NCBI GenBank assembly: GCA_046330395.1
Contig: JAXLSS010000004.1
Location: forward strand, 186,001-250,000
Direction of reading: 5' to 3'
Origin: Ga0077560 sp046330395
GTDB taxonomy: Bacteria > Actinomycetota > Thermoleophilia > Miltoncostaeales > Miltoncostaeaceae
DNA length: 64,000 nucleotides
The first letter of the stretch is position 1; each line of letters opens with the position of its first letter. The position numbers were made by a program, and so were the translations under genes. Shown one piece after another: positions 44,195 to 51,994 of this stretch. The notes below the pieces were generated by a model. It was given only the letters and a program-made list of their open reading frames with translations. It was not told the DNA's origin and made no database searches.

Positions 44195-44910
44195 GGCAAC
44201 TCCATGCGCGACAGCCGCCGGCCGCCCAGCCACGTGGCCGCCACGGCCACCGCCAGCGGAACCACCAGCGCGGTCACCACGCTCACGCCGGGCACGCGGA
44301 ACGTCTCGGCCGTGGGGACCCCCTGGGCCACCAGGCGCCGCCCGTACGCCCCCAGCGACAGCTTGTCCGCGGAGCCGGCGAACGTGGCGATGGTGCCCTC
44401 CCACAGCACGATGTAGAGCATCCCCAAGATGATGGCGCGGCGCACCAGCAGGGCCAGCAGGGCCGCCAGGGCGCAGTAGGCCAGCGCCGCCACCGCCACC
44501 GCCACCACCAGCCACACCACGCCGCGCGCGCCCATGCCCCCGCGCAGGCCCAGGACGGCCGCACCGGCCACGGCCGGCACCAGCAGCGCCAGCGAGGCGC
44601 ACCAGGACGCCAGCACCCAGTGCAGCACCAGCCGCACCCGGGCCACAGGGGACGCGGCCAGGTACAGGATGGTCCAGTCCTCGCGCTCGTCGCCCACCCC
44701 GGTGGCGCCCAGCACCAGCGCCACGAACGCCACCACGGTGGGGATGGTGAGCGACTCGGCCACCTCCGCGTAGCCGGCCAGCCACTGCGACCGGTCGGCC
44801 CGGATGACGGGCAGCAACGCCACCACGCCCGCCAGCAGCGACAGGCCGCCCATGGCCCACGTGCGGCGGGCGCGCACGAGCCCGCGCAGGGTGATGCCGA
44901 AGGGGGTCAG
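44191..44910 (-). CDS. ABC-2 type permease subunit (probable CTG start)
   Basis: About 239 residues with six membrane helices (GGLSLLAGVVALLPVI, VVAFVALVLGATGVG and so on); DEREDWTILYLAASPVARVR is the cytoplasmic loop common to ABC-2 exporter permeases. The frame needed for TPFGITLRGLVRARRTW has no ATG, GTG or TTG near its natural start. The codon overlapping the preceding ATPase stop is CTG (44910), giving CTGA, with GGGGTGGG upstream as a possible ribosome site. The next in-frame GTG would cut off conserved residues. Substrate unknown. Confidence 0.82.
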   Translation of the reverse strand: MTPFGITLRGLVRARRTWAMGGLSLLAGVVALLPVIRADRSQWLAGYAEVAESLTIPTVVAFVALVLGATGVGDEREDWTILYLAASPVARVRLVLHWVLASWCASLALLVPAVAGAAVLGLRGGMGARGVVWLVVAVAVAALAYCALAALLALLVRRAIILGMLYIVLWEGTIATFAGSADKLSLGAYGRRLVAQGVPTAETFRVPGVSVVTALVVPLAVAVAATWLGGRRLSRMELP

Positions 44911-45836
44911 CGACCCACCCCGCGGGCGCGGGCCGTGAGGTAGGCGAACACGCTCTCCAGGTCGTCGCCCACCGGCTCCACCGCGCGCAGGGTGAGGCCG
45001 GTCCGGCGGGCGATGACCGGCAGGCGCACCGCCAGCGCCCCCGCGTCGGCGCTCTCGGTGAGCAGCACGTCGCCGTCGATACGCACCGACGACACCAGCC
45101 CCTCGGCCACCAGGTCGCGTGCCAGCAGGGCGGGGGAGTCCACCCGCACGCGCACGGTGCGCGGCCGCTCGGCCAGCAGGTCGCGGATGCCGCCCGTGGT
45201 GCCCTCGGCCACCAGCCGGCCGTTCACCAGCACCACCACGCGGGGGGCCATGCGCTCCACCTCGCCCAGCTGGTGGGACGACACCAGCACGGTGCGGCCC
45301 TCGTCGCCCAGCTGCGCGATGAGGTCGATCATGTCCCGCCGTTGCGCCGGGTCCAGGCCGTTGAGGGGCTCGTCCAGCAACAGCACCTGCGGGTCGTGCA
45401 CCAGGGCCTGGGCCAGCTTGACGCGTTGCTTCATGCCCTTGGAGAAGCCCTCCAGGCGGCGGTGGGCCGCCGCGGTCATGTCCAGGCGCCCGAGCGCGTC
45501 GTCGGCGGCCGCGGCGGGGTCGGGCACGTCCCGCATGCGCGCGCAGGCCATCACCGCCTGGCGGGCCGTGAGGTGGGGCCACAGCCCGTCGCCGTCCGGC
45601 ACCACGCCCAGCACGCGGAACACCTCCACATCGCCGGGGGCGCGGCCCAGTACCCGCACCCGGCCCTCGTCCGGGCGGGCGTAGCCGGCCAGCAGCTTCA
45701 GCAGCGTGGACTTTCCGGCCCCGTTGTGGCCCAGCAGCCCGGTCACCCCGGGCTCGACGCTGAACGTGACGTCGCCCAGGGCCACGGTGTCGCCGTACCA
45801 CTTGGACACCCGGTCCACCTCGATGGGCGGGGTCAC
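44907..45836 (-). CDS. ABC transporter ATP-binding protein
   Basis: GTG 45836 overlaps the upstream permease stop (GTGA). 309 residues with Walker A GLLGHNGAGKSTLLKLL, Q-loop GVVPDGDGLWP (Asp in place of the usual Gln, as in several exporters of this type), signature FSKGMKQRVKLAQALVHDP, Walker B VLLLDEPLNGLDP and H-loop VLVSSHQLGEVERM. The C-terminal 90 residues form the small regulatory beta domain. It pairs with the permease that follows; the four genes from 47604 to 44191 form one operon. Substrate not inferable. Confidence 0.92.
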   Translation of the reverse strand: MTPPIEVDRVSKWYGDTVALGDVTFSVEPGVTGLLGHNGAGKSTLLKLLAGYARPDEGRVRVLGRAPGDVEVFRVLGVVPDGDGLWPHLTARQAVMACARMRDVPDPAAAADDALGRLDMTAAAHRRLEGFSKGMKQRVKLAQALVHDPQVLLLDEPLNGLDPAQRRDMIDLIAQLGDEGRTVLVSSHQLGEVERMAPRVVVLVNGRLVAEGTTGGIRDLLAERPRTVRVRVDSPALLARDLVAEGLVSSVRIDGDVLLTESADAGALAVRLPVIARRTGLTLRAVEPVGDDLESVFAYLTARARGVGR

Positions 45837-46699
45837 GTGCGCGCGTCCCGGTAGCGCAGCAGCAGCAGCAGCGTGGACAGCGCGATCACCGCGGCGAACG
45901 CGCCCACCAGCGGCGCCCGGGGGATCTCGTGCGCCCCGAAGAAGACGTGGCGGGTGAAGTTGGCGGGCAGCGTGAACAGGTTGAGCGCCACCCATCCGCG
46001 GCCCAGGCGGAGGCCGAACGCCAGCGAGCCGGCCAGGAACCCCGACAGCAGCATCAGCCCGATGAACCCGCCCACCGCGAACGCGCGGCGGCTGGTGAGC
46101 GACGCCACCGCCAGGCCCAGCAGCGCGTAGTACAGCGAGATCAGCACCCCGCCGCCGATGAGTCGCGGCAGCTGGTCCAGGTGGTCCCACAGGTACGACA
46201 GGGCGTCCTTGGCGAACACCGTGTTGCCGGCGAACAGCACCAGCACCGGGCCCAGGGTGATCACCAGCAGCGGCATCACCGCTCCCAGCACCTTGCCCGC
46301 CAGGTACTCGCGGGGCGAGGTGGCGGTGGCGAAGTACAGGCTCAGCACCCGGTCGCGGCGGTCCGGGCACACCATCTCCGGCGCCGTCACCGCGGTCCAC
46401 ACCAGGATGATCACCGTGATCACCCCGAAGTAGTTGGCGTACGGGAGGATGTCCACCGGCAGCCGGTCGACGTTGAAGTTGTCGGCCAGGAGCGCCCGCA
46501 CGGCCAGCACGCCCATGCCGGGCAGGAACGCCAGCAGCACCAGGGCGATGGGGATGAACTTGGCGGTCCAGCCACGGCGGCGCCCCAGGGCGCGCAGGGC
46601 GCTCCACCGCGCCAGCCACCACACGGCCTGCGCGCGCCCGTTGCGCGACCCGTCGTAGGCGGCGTAGCCGATGTCGTGGATGCGGGCGCCGCCGGTCAG
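45833..46699 (-). CDS. ABC-2 type permease subunit (probable CTG start)
   Basis: About 288 residues. IHDIGYAAYDGSRNGRAQAV is the conserved N-terminal signature of this permease type (HDLGYxxYxGxR), followed by six helices (IPIALVLLAFLPGMGVLAVR, ANYFGVITVIILVWTAV, SLTSRRAFAVGGFIGLMLL). The frame upstream contains no ATG, GTG or TTG, and the CTG at 46699 overlaps the stop of the ATPase in CTGACC exactly as at the other permease. GAGGTGAT upstream could act as ribosome site. Translational coupling to the ATPase is likely. Confidence 0.85.
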   Translation of the reverse strand: MTGGARIHDIGYAAYDGSRNGRAQAVWWLARWSALRALGRRRGWTAKFIPIALVLLAFLPGMGVLAVRALLADNFNVDRLPVDILPYANYFGVITVIILVWTAVTAPEMVCPDRRDRVLSLYFATATSPREYLAGKVLGAVMPLLVITLGPVLVLFAGNTVFAKDALSYLWDHLDQLPRLIGGGVLISLYYALLGLAVASLTSRRAFAVGGFIGLMLLSGFLAGSLAFGLRLGRGWVALNLFTLPANFTRHVFFGAHEIPRAPLVGAFAAVIALSTLLLLLRYRDART

Positions 46700-47604
46700 C
46701 TCATCACCTCGATCACCGCGTCCTCCAGCGCCCGGCCGGCCGGGCCCAGGTGCACGATCCCCACCCCCGCGTCCGCCGCGGCGTCGCGGATGCCGTCCAG
46801 CACGGCGTCGCCGGTGCGCTCCACGTGGAACACGGCGCCGTTGCGCCGCGCGGTGTGGCCCGCGGCGTCCAGCCGGGCGGCGAAGGCGTCGGCGTCGCCG
46901 GTGACCCGCACCTCCAGGGCATGCCCGTCGTCGGCCAGCCGGGCGATGCGCTCGTTGGCGGCCACGCGCCCCTCCCGCAGCACCACCACGGTGTCGCATG
47001 TGGCCTGGATGTCGTCCAGCACGTGCGAGGACATCAGCACCGCGATGCCCAGCTCGTGTGACAGGCGCCCCACCAGCGACAGCATCTCCGCGCGCCCGGA
47101 GGGGTCCAGGCCGTTGGTGGGCTCGTCCAGGATGACCAGCTCGGGGGAGTGCACGATGGCCTGCGCCAGCTTGGCCCGCTGCCGCATGCCCGCCGAGTAC
47201 GTGCGGATGAGGCGGCTGCGCTCCTCCTCCAGGCCCACCACGAACAGGGCCTCAGACGCCCTGCGGATGGCCACCCGTCGTGGCAGGCCGCGCAGCTCGG
47301 CGAAGTGCACCACCACGTCCGAGGCGGCCATGTCCAGCGGCAGGCACTCGTGCTCGGGCATGTAGCCGATGCGCCGGCGCAGGTCGTGGGCCGACGCCCC
47401 CACCGTCTGGCCCAGCACGCGCAGCTTGCCCTCCTGCGGGGTCACCAGCCCCAGCACGGCGCGCATCAGCGTGGATTTGCCGGCCCCGTTGGCGCCCAGA
47501 AGACCGGTGGCGCGGCCGTCCATGCGCACGTCCACGCGCTCGAGCGCCTGGACGGCACCGAAGCGCACCGACACCCCCGTCGCCTCGATCACCGCGTCCG
47601 CCAC
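46696..47604 (-). CDS. ABC transporter ATP-binding protein
   Basis: First gene of the operon, 302 residues. Walker A GLLGANGAGKSTLMRAVLG, Q-loop PEHECLPLDM, signature YSAGMRQRAKLAQAIVHSP, Walker B LVILDEPTNGLDPSGR and switch VLMSSHVLDDIQATC. The C-terminus has the same small domain as the second ATPase. Two ATPase/permease pairs in one operon suggest a heteromeric exporter or two duplicated exporters. No substrate-binding protein or regulator adjoins. The 84 bases upstream contain a hairpin. Confidence 0.93.
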   Translation of the reverse strand: MADAVIEATGVSVRFGAVQALERVDVRMDGRATGLLGANGAGKSTLMRAVLGLVTPQEGKLRVLGQTVGASAHDLRRRIGYMPEHECLPLDMAASDVVVHFAELRGLPRRVAIRRASEALFVVGLEEERSRLIRTYSAGMRQRAKLAQAIVHSPELVILDEPTNGLDPSGRAEMLSLVGRLSHELGIAVLMSSHVLDDIQATCDTVVVLREGRVAANERIARLADDGHALEVRVTGDADAFAARLDAAGHTARRNGAVFHVERTGDAVLDGIRDAAADAGVGIVHLGPAGRALEDAVIEVMS

Positions 47605-47630
47605 GCCGGGGATCGTATCGACCGGCTTGG

Positions 47631-47672
47631 GCGTCCCCCCGCGAGCCGGGTGCCGGCCCGCCGGGGGACGCG
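47631..47672 (-). terminator. possible hairpin terminator upstream of the ABC operon
   Basis: GCGTCCCCCC (47631-47640) pairs with GGGGGACGC (47663-47671) around a 22-base G/C-rich loop. It lies just downstream of the collagen-like gene that ends at 47689, and has no T tract. Confidence 0.5.
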
Positions 47673-47688
47673 CCGCGCCCCCCGGCGA

Positions 47689-48315
47689 TCAGGGAGCGGT
47701 CACCGCCCAGGTGCCGTGGCTGTTCCAGCTGAAGGAGGAACCGTTACTGCCCGGGGCGCTGCTCAGGATGAACCCCCAGCGGGACGCGCCCGGGGTGCCC
47801 TGGGTGGCCGGATCCACCGTGGTGACGGCGGCGTTGGAGAACTGGCCCCCCTCGTACACGCACAGCTGCCCGGCGGCCGCCTGCGGCGCGGCCGCCGTCC
47901 CGGGGCACTCCGGGATCGCGGAGCCACCCTTGGCGATGAAATGCGGGGTCGGGGTGGCGGCCAGCGCGAACGGGAACGTCACGGCGGCCGATTCGCCGTT
48001 CTGCGCGGCGCCGGACACGCCCATGCCCGTCACGGCGTACACGCCGCGCATGGTCTGCCCGCTGGGCAGGGAGGTCTGGAACGGTCCCGCCGGCCCCTGC
48101 GCGCCCACGGGGCCCTGCGGCCCCTGGGGGCCCTTGCGCGCCAGCTTGGCCCGCAGCGAGGGCGCCAGGTCGCGCGCGCCGATGGAGCCGTCCTTGACCT
48201 GTCTGCCGGTGATCAGCGCGGAGGCCCCCGCCGTGGCCACCCATGCGATGCCGATGCCCAGCGCGAATGCGGCGGCCAGTGCCCCGCGTCCGCGGAGCCG
48301 TCCTGTGTGCGTCAC
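47689..48315 (-). CDS. secreted protein with collagen-like GPQGPQGPVG run
   Basis: 208 residues. Signal region (ALAAAFALGIGIAWVATAGA) is followed by ITGRQVKDGSIGARDLAPSL, the repeat that precedes collagen-like runs in many actinobacterial exported proteins, then GPQGPQGPVGAQGPAGP. The C-terminal domain has two Cys (ECPGTAAAP and LCVYEGG) and beta strands such as RWGFILSSAPG. The same head-collagen-tail plan is seen at 11400-11954. It probably forms short triple-helical trimers on the surface. The function is unknown. Confidence 0.78.
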   Translation of the reverse strand: MTHTGRLRGRGALAAAFALGIGIAWVATAGASALITGRQVKDGSIGARDLAPSLRAKLARKGPQGPQGPVGAQGPAGPFQTSLPSGQTMRGVYAVTGMGVSGAAQNGESAAVTFPFALAATPTPHFIAKGGSAIPECPGTAAAPQAAAGQLCVYEGGQFSNAAVTTVDPATQGTPGASRWGFILSSAPGSNGSSFSWNSHGTWAVTAP

Positions 48316-48392
48316 GTCCCCTCCGTTCCCACGGCGCCGGGCGCCCTTGCAATGGGACGGAGGCTATCCGGGGACGGCCGGATGGCCGCGTG

Positions 48393-49268
48393 TCAGGCCC
48401 CCAGCAACTCCCAGGCCTCGGTGCCGGCGCGCAGGCGGGGCGACCATCCACCGGCCTCGCGCAGCCGGCGGCTGGACACCCGCTGGGAACGGGACATGGG
48501 GCCGTCCGGCATGGTCATGCGCTGCAGCGCGTCCCTTCCCACCGCCGACGCCAGGGCGCCGTCGATCTCGGCGTTGGTGGGCGGCTCGGTGTCGGTGACG
48601 TTGTAGGTGCCCGGCGGCACGCGCAGCGCAGCCGAGACGGCCGAGGCCGCATCGTCCAGCCACAGCGTGGGCCGGTAGGCGCCGGGCGGCCCCATGGCGA
48701 TGGACGCGCCCTGCCGCGCCGCTTCCAGGGCGAACATGGCCGACCCGCTGTCGGCGCCGATGAACAGCCCGAAGCGCAGCACCACCGTGTCGCCGGGGAA
48801 GAGCTCGCGCGCATTTCGCTCGGCCACCAGGGCGCTGGCGGTGACGCCCTCCCCGCGCACGGGTGCCCGCTCGTCCAGCCACGCGTCCCCGCCGTCGGCG
48901 TACACGAACGCGATGGACTCCTGCACCAGCCGTTCCGCGCCGGCGTCACCCGCGGCCCGCGCGATGGCCGCCGAGCCCTCGGTGCGCAGGCGGTCGTTCT
49001 CCCGCCAGGCCTCCGGATCGGCCATCCGGTCCGCACCGGGGATGTGGGTGAGCAGGTTCACCACCACCTCGGCGCCGTCGAACGCGCGCCGCAGGGAGGC
49101 CTGGTCGAACACGTCGGCCTCCACGGGGACCGCGCCCAGGGCCACGAGGCGTTCGCGCCCCCGGTCCGACCGGGTCACGCCCGTCACCTGATGTCCCGAT
49201 GCCACCAACTCCCGCACGGCCCGGCGCCCGATCACCCCGGTGCCCCCCGTGACAACGATCCGGCTCAT
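48393..49268 (-). CDS. NAD(P)-dependent epimerase/dehydratase family protein
   Basis: 291 residues from ATG 49268, after GGAGGGGGATCC. The cofactor motif is VVTGGTGVIGRRAVREL, then EADVFDQASLRRAFDGAEVV and NLLTHIPGADRM. QESIAFVYADGG contains Tyr but the classical YxxxK pair is not obvious, so it is an atypical extended SDR, as in many NAD-dependent epimerase-like proteins of unknown substrate. WLDDAASAVSAALRVPPGTYN is the usual C-terminal signature. Divergent from the haloperoxidase-like hydrolase; a GTTT-N15-GGGCAC promoter-like element lies upstream. Confidence 0.9.
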   Translation of the reverse strand: MSRIVVTGGTGVIGRRAVRELVASGHQVTGVTRSDRGRERLVALGAVPVEADVFDQASLRRAFDGAEVVVNLLTHIPGADRMADPEAWRENDRLRTEGSAAIARAAGDAGAERLVQESIAFVYADGGDAWLDERAPVRGEGVTASALVAERNARELFPGDTVVLRFGLFIGADSGSAMFALEAARQGASIAMGPPGAYRPTLWLDDAASAVSAALRVPPGTYNVTDTEPPTNAEIDGALASAVGRDALQRMTMPDGPMSRSQRVSSRRLREAGGWSPRLRAGTEAWELLGA

Positions 49269-49332
49269 GAGGATCCCCCTCCGATGCATTGCGGCGCAGC
49301 GGGGCCGGGCCCGCTGCAACTCTGCCCCGGGT

Positions 49333-49357
49333 GTGCCCCGGGCGACAACGTCCAAAC
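49333..49357 (-). promoter_or_regulatory. sigma-B-like promoter candidate for the epimerase gene
   Basis: Minus strand: GTTT (complement of AAAC 49354-49357), 15 bases, GGGCAC (complement of 49333-49338). One mismatch to the GTTT-N15-GGGAAC seen at other genes of this island. It lies about 65 bases before the ATG. Supported mainly by the other sites. Confidence 0.3.
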
Positions 49358-49369
49358 CCGCCGGGCCGG

Positions 49370-49395
49370 GTTTCGGGTGTGGATGGGACGGGAAG
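49370..49395 (+). promoter_or_regulatory. sigma-B-like promoter candidate facing the hydrolase gene
   Basis: GTTT (49370-49373), 16 bases, GGGAAG (49390-49395). It points toward the alpha/beta hydrolase but lies 245 bases upstream, so a long leader would be needed. The -35 is 13 bases from the opposed candidate. Confidence 0.3.
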
Positions 49396-49640
49396 TGCCC
49401 CGGTGGGCGCGCCCAGCGCACGTCGGCGTCGCCACCGGGGGATGTCCGGGCACCGGAGGGCACTCGGTGCCGGGTGGTCCAGCGGCGGGCGACCGGCGAC
49501 GTGGCCGACGGGCGATCCGTGGGTTGGCCTTCTCTCCAGCCACCCCTCCCCGCGCACCGGCGGGACGGATCGCCGCCACGATCGCCGCACCGGCGGGCGG
49601 CGGGTGCGCCCCACCCAACCACCGTGATCGGAGGGGACCC

Positions 49641-50492
49641 ATGCCTCGCCTGCCCGTCGGCGTCGAGAACGGCAGCCACATCGAGATCCACTACGAGGAC
49701 CACGGCGCCGGGACGCCGGTGGTGCTCATCCACGGCTACCCGCTGAACGGCCGGTCGTGGGAGCACCAGGAGCGGGCCCTGCTGGATCAGGGCTTCCGGG
49801 CCATCAACTACGACCGCCGCGGCTTCGGGAAGTCCAGCCAGCCCACCGTGGGCTACGACTACGACACCTTCGCGGCCGACCTCTACACGCTGCTGGAGCA
49901 CCTGGACCTGCACGACGTGGCCCTGGTGGGGTTCTCGATGGGCACCGGGGAGGTCACGCGCTACCTGGCCAACTACGGGTCGGCCCGGGTGTCCAGCGCC
50001 GTCCTCATCGGCGCGGTCCCGCCGTTCCTGCTGCAGACCGCCGACAACCCCGAGGGCGTGGACGGCGAGGTGTTCCAGAACATCAAGCACGCCATCCTGG
50101 ACGACCGCTACGCCTACTTCTCCACGTTCTTCGACAACTTCTTCAACACCGACACCCTGGGTGGCACGCGCATCAGCCCGGAGGCCCGCGCGGCGGCGTT
50201 CAACGTGGCCGCCGGCGCGTCGCCGCACGCCACGCTGGCATGCGTGGACACCTGGCTCACCGACTTCCGGGACGACCTGTCCAAGATCGACGTGCCGACC
50301 CTGGTGATCCACGGCACCGACGACCGGATCCTGCCGTTCGACGCCACCGCCGCCCGGTTGAAGGACCTCATCCGCGAGGTGGAGGTGGTGCCCGTGGACG
50401 GCGGTCCCCACAACGTCTGCTGGACCCACCCCGAGGTGGTCAACCCCGCGTTGCTGCACTTCCTCCGGGCGCACGCGCACGCCCTGCACTGA
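49641..50492 (+). CDS. alpha/beta hydrolase, haloperoxidase-like
   Basis: 283 residues from ATG 49641 after GGAGGGGA. Motifs are those of non-heme haloperoxidases and related esterases: VVLIHGYPLNGRSW (oxyanion), NYDRRGFGKSSQP, nucleophile Ser in GFSMGTGEVTRYL, acid Asp in VIHGTDDRILPFD and catalytic His in DGGPHNVCWTHPE. No signal peptide, so cytoplasmic. Such enzymes are often induced by stress and act on peracids or esters, though the true substrate is unknown. It may share regulation with the other genes of the 49-58.6 kb island. Confidence 0.92.
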   Translation: MPRLPVGVENGSHIEIHYEDHGAGTPVVLIHGYPLNGRSWEHQERALLDQGFRAINYDRRGFGKSSQPTVGYDYDTFAADLYTLLEHLDLHDVALVGFSMGTGEVTRYLANYGSARVSSAVLIGAVPPFLLQTADNPEGVDGEVFQNIKHAILDDRYAYFSTFFDNFFNTDTLGGTRISPEARAAAFNVAAGASPHATLACVDTWLTDFRDDLSKIDVPTLVIHGTDDRILPFDATAARLKDLIREVEVVPVDGGPHNVCWTHPEVVNPALLHFLRAHAHALH

Positions 50493-50505
50493 CGGCCCGC
50501 GCGGC

Positions 50506-50530
50506 GTTTCCTGGCCCACCCGCCGGGAAC
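50506..50530 (+). promoter_or_regulatory. sigma-B-type promoter GTTT-N15-GGGAAC
   Basis: GTTT at 50506-50509, then 15 bases, then GGGAAC at 50525-50530, 37 bases before the SRPBCC start. This matches the alternative stress-sigma consensus of actinobacteria (GTTT, 14-16 bases, GGGTA/GGGAA). The same sequence and spacing recur at 57889-57913 and, with one change, at 57992-58016. Confidence 0.55.
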
Positions 50531-50567
50531 ACCAAAGGAACGAGTAGAGACACGAGGAGGCCGACGC

Positions 50568-51254
50568 ATGTCGACGATCGAAGAGACCATCGAGGTGGCG
50601 GCGCCCGTCCGGGCCGCATACGACCAGTGGACGCAGTTCGAGGACTTCCCCCGCTTCATGGAGGGGGTGCAGGAGGTGCGCCAGCTGGACGACACGCACC
50701 TGCATTGGCGCGCGACCGTCGCGGGCGACAGCAAGGAGTGGGACGCGGAGATCACCGAGCAGGTGCCCGAGCAGGTCATCGCGTGGCGCGCCGTGGGCGG
50801 CTACCGCAACGCCGGCGTGGTGCACTTCGAGTCGCTCGGCGGTGAGCGCACCAAGATCCACCTTCTCCTGGACCACGAGCCGCAGGGGGCCGCCGAGAAG
50901 ATCGGTGACTGGCTGGGTTTGGTGGGGCGTCAGGCCAAGGACGACCTGAAGCGCTTCCGCGACCTCATCGAGGCGCGCGGCGACGCGCCCCAGGGGTGGC
51001 GCGGCGAGGTCGGCGATGAGGGCACGCACGGCACCGGCGCGGCGGCGGGTGACCGAATCACCGACCCCACGCCGCAGCAGACCCGCATCGACGACCCGGA
51101 GGCCGGCGCCATGGGCATGCAGAGCGACCCCATGCGCAAGGGGGACCTCGGCGCGGACACCGCCCGCGACCTCACCGAGGGGCCCACGCCGGAGACCCGG
51201 GAGGCCATCGAGGGTGACCGGCCGCGGCGCACCGGCCGCGGCGAGGGCATCTAG
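50568..51254 (+). CDS. SRPBCC-family protein with disordered tail
   Basis: 228 residues. The first 145 form a SRPBCC (START/Bet v1-like) ligand-binding domain: STIEETIEVAAPVRAAYDQW, FEDFPRFMEGVQEVRQLDD, WRAVGGYRNAGVVHFESL and TKIHLLLDHEPQG. The last 80 residues are polar and acidic (DPTPQQTRIDDPEAGAMGMQ) with little hydrophobicity and appear unfolded. This plan is common in stress-responsive actinobacterial proteins. GAGGAGG lies 6 bases before the ATG. The ligand is unknown. The short gap to the next gene indicates co-transcription. Confidence 0.88.
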   Translation: MSTIEETIEVAAPVRAAYDQWTQFEDFPRFMEGVQEVRQLDDTHLHWRATVAGDSKEWDAEITEQVPEQVIAWRAVGGYRNAGVVHFESLGGERTKIHLLLDHEPQGAAEKIGDWLGLVGRQAKDDLKRFRDLIEARGDAPQGWRGEVGDEGTHGTGAAAGDRITDPTPQQTRIDDPEAGAMGMQSDPMRKGDLGADTARDLTEGPTPETREAIEGDRPRRTGRGEGI

Positions 51255-51333
51255 CGCACAACCGGTGGTGCGGGGCCCGGCGCCACTATCCGGGCCCGCA
51301 CCACCGCATGTCCGGCGTGGGGGAGGGAATGCG

Positions 51334-51825
51334 ATGGAGCATCTGGAGGAGATCGCCCGCGTGGAGCGGCGCATCGAGGAGTTGCGCGCCGAGGTGGCGA
51401 GCACCGGTGAACGCGAGGCGGCGGGTGAGCTGGGGGACCTGGACCAGCACCAGGCCGACCAGGCGTCCGAGATGGAGGACCGGGAACGCACGCTGGGGGT
51501 GATCGAGCAGCTGGAGCGGCACCTGCGGCGGCTGCGCACCGGGGAGGCCGACGACCCGCTGGACCCGGCGCCCGGGGCGTTCGGCGACGAGGACGACAGC
51601 ACCCCCCTCGACGCCCCCGAGCCGCGGGAGGACCTGTCGGCCATCCCCATGGCCTGGGGCGAACCCGCCGACGATCCCGATCTGGTGGCCGACCCGCAGG
51701 AGGACTCCGGGGAGCCCGACATCGACATGCCGGGGGCGACATACCCGCACGAGGGCGGCGCCCCGGTGGTGGGCCGCCCGGAACCCGGTGACGACCGTCT
51801 GGAGCGGGAGTACCGGCCCGACTGA
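51334..51825 (+). CDS. acidic coiled-coil protein, TraR/DksA N-terminus-like
   Basis: 163 residues from ATG 51334 (GGGAGGG upstream). The first 70 are a coiled coil, EHLEEIARVERRIEELRAEV, with LDQHQADQASEMEDRERTL recalling the DNHPADxxSE/RE helix of TraR/DksA-type regulators. The C4 zinc finger of that family is absent. The rest is acidic and proline-rich (GEPADDPDLVADPQEDSG) and ends RLEREYRPD. A regulatory protein without a zinc finger or a hypothetical stress protein are both possible. Probably in one unit with the SRPBCC gene. Confidence 0.72.
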   Translation: MEHLEEIARVERRIEELRAEVASTGEREAAGELGDLDQHQADQASEMEDRERTLGVIEQLERHLRRLRTGEADDPLDPAPGAFGDEDDSTPLDAPEPREDLSAIPMAWGEPADDPDLVADPQEDSGEPDIDMPGATYPHEGGAPVVGRPEPGDDRLEREYRPD

Positions 51826-51994
51826 GGGCGGTGCCGGGGAGCCACCGGTGCGCGCCGGCTGGTTCCACCGGGGAGGAGCGCGCCGACGGCCCGCGACACG
51901 CGAGGCCGCTCGGAGCGCACATTTGCAACGCCGATTCCATCCGTGCGGGCCAACGCGGTTTCACCACAGGCCCGTATACGTAGAAAATCCGGTC

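Larger units (their letters stand above)
49269..49640. other. 372-base divergent intergenic region, no gene
   Basis: No open frame here has a credible start, ribosome site or recognisable protein. It holds the ribosome sites of both flanking genes, a small hairpin (GCAGCGGG 49296-49303 with CCCGCTGC 49310-49317), two direct copies of GCCCCGGG and two opposed sigma-B-like promoter candidates (49333-49357 and 49370-49395). The rest of the sequence, 49400-49610, is featureless GC-rich DNA and may be a long leader of the hydrolase gene. Confidence 0.5.

Noticed and set aside
48061..48150. GC-rich tandem repeat in non-coding sequence
   Set aside because: It is the coding sequence of a collagen-like Gly-X-Y run on the minus strand.
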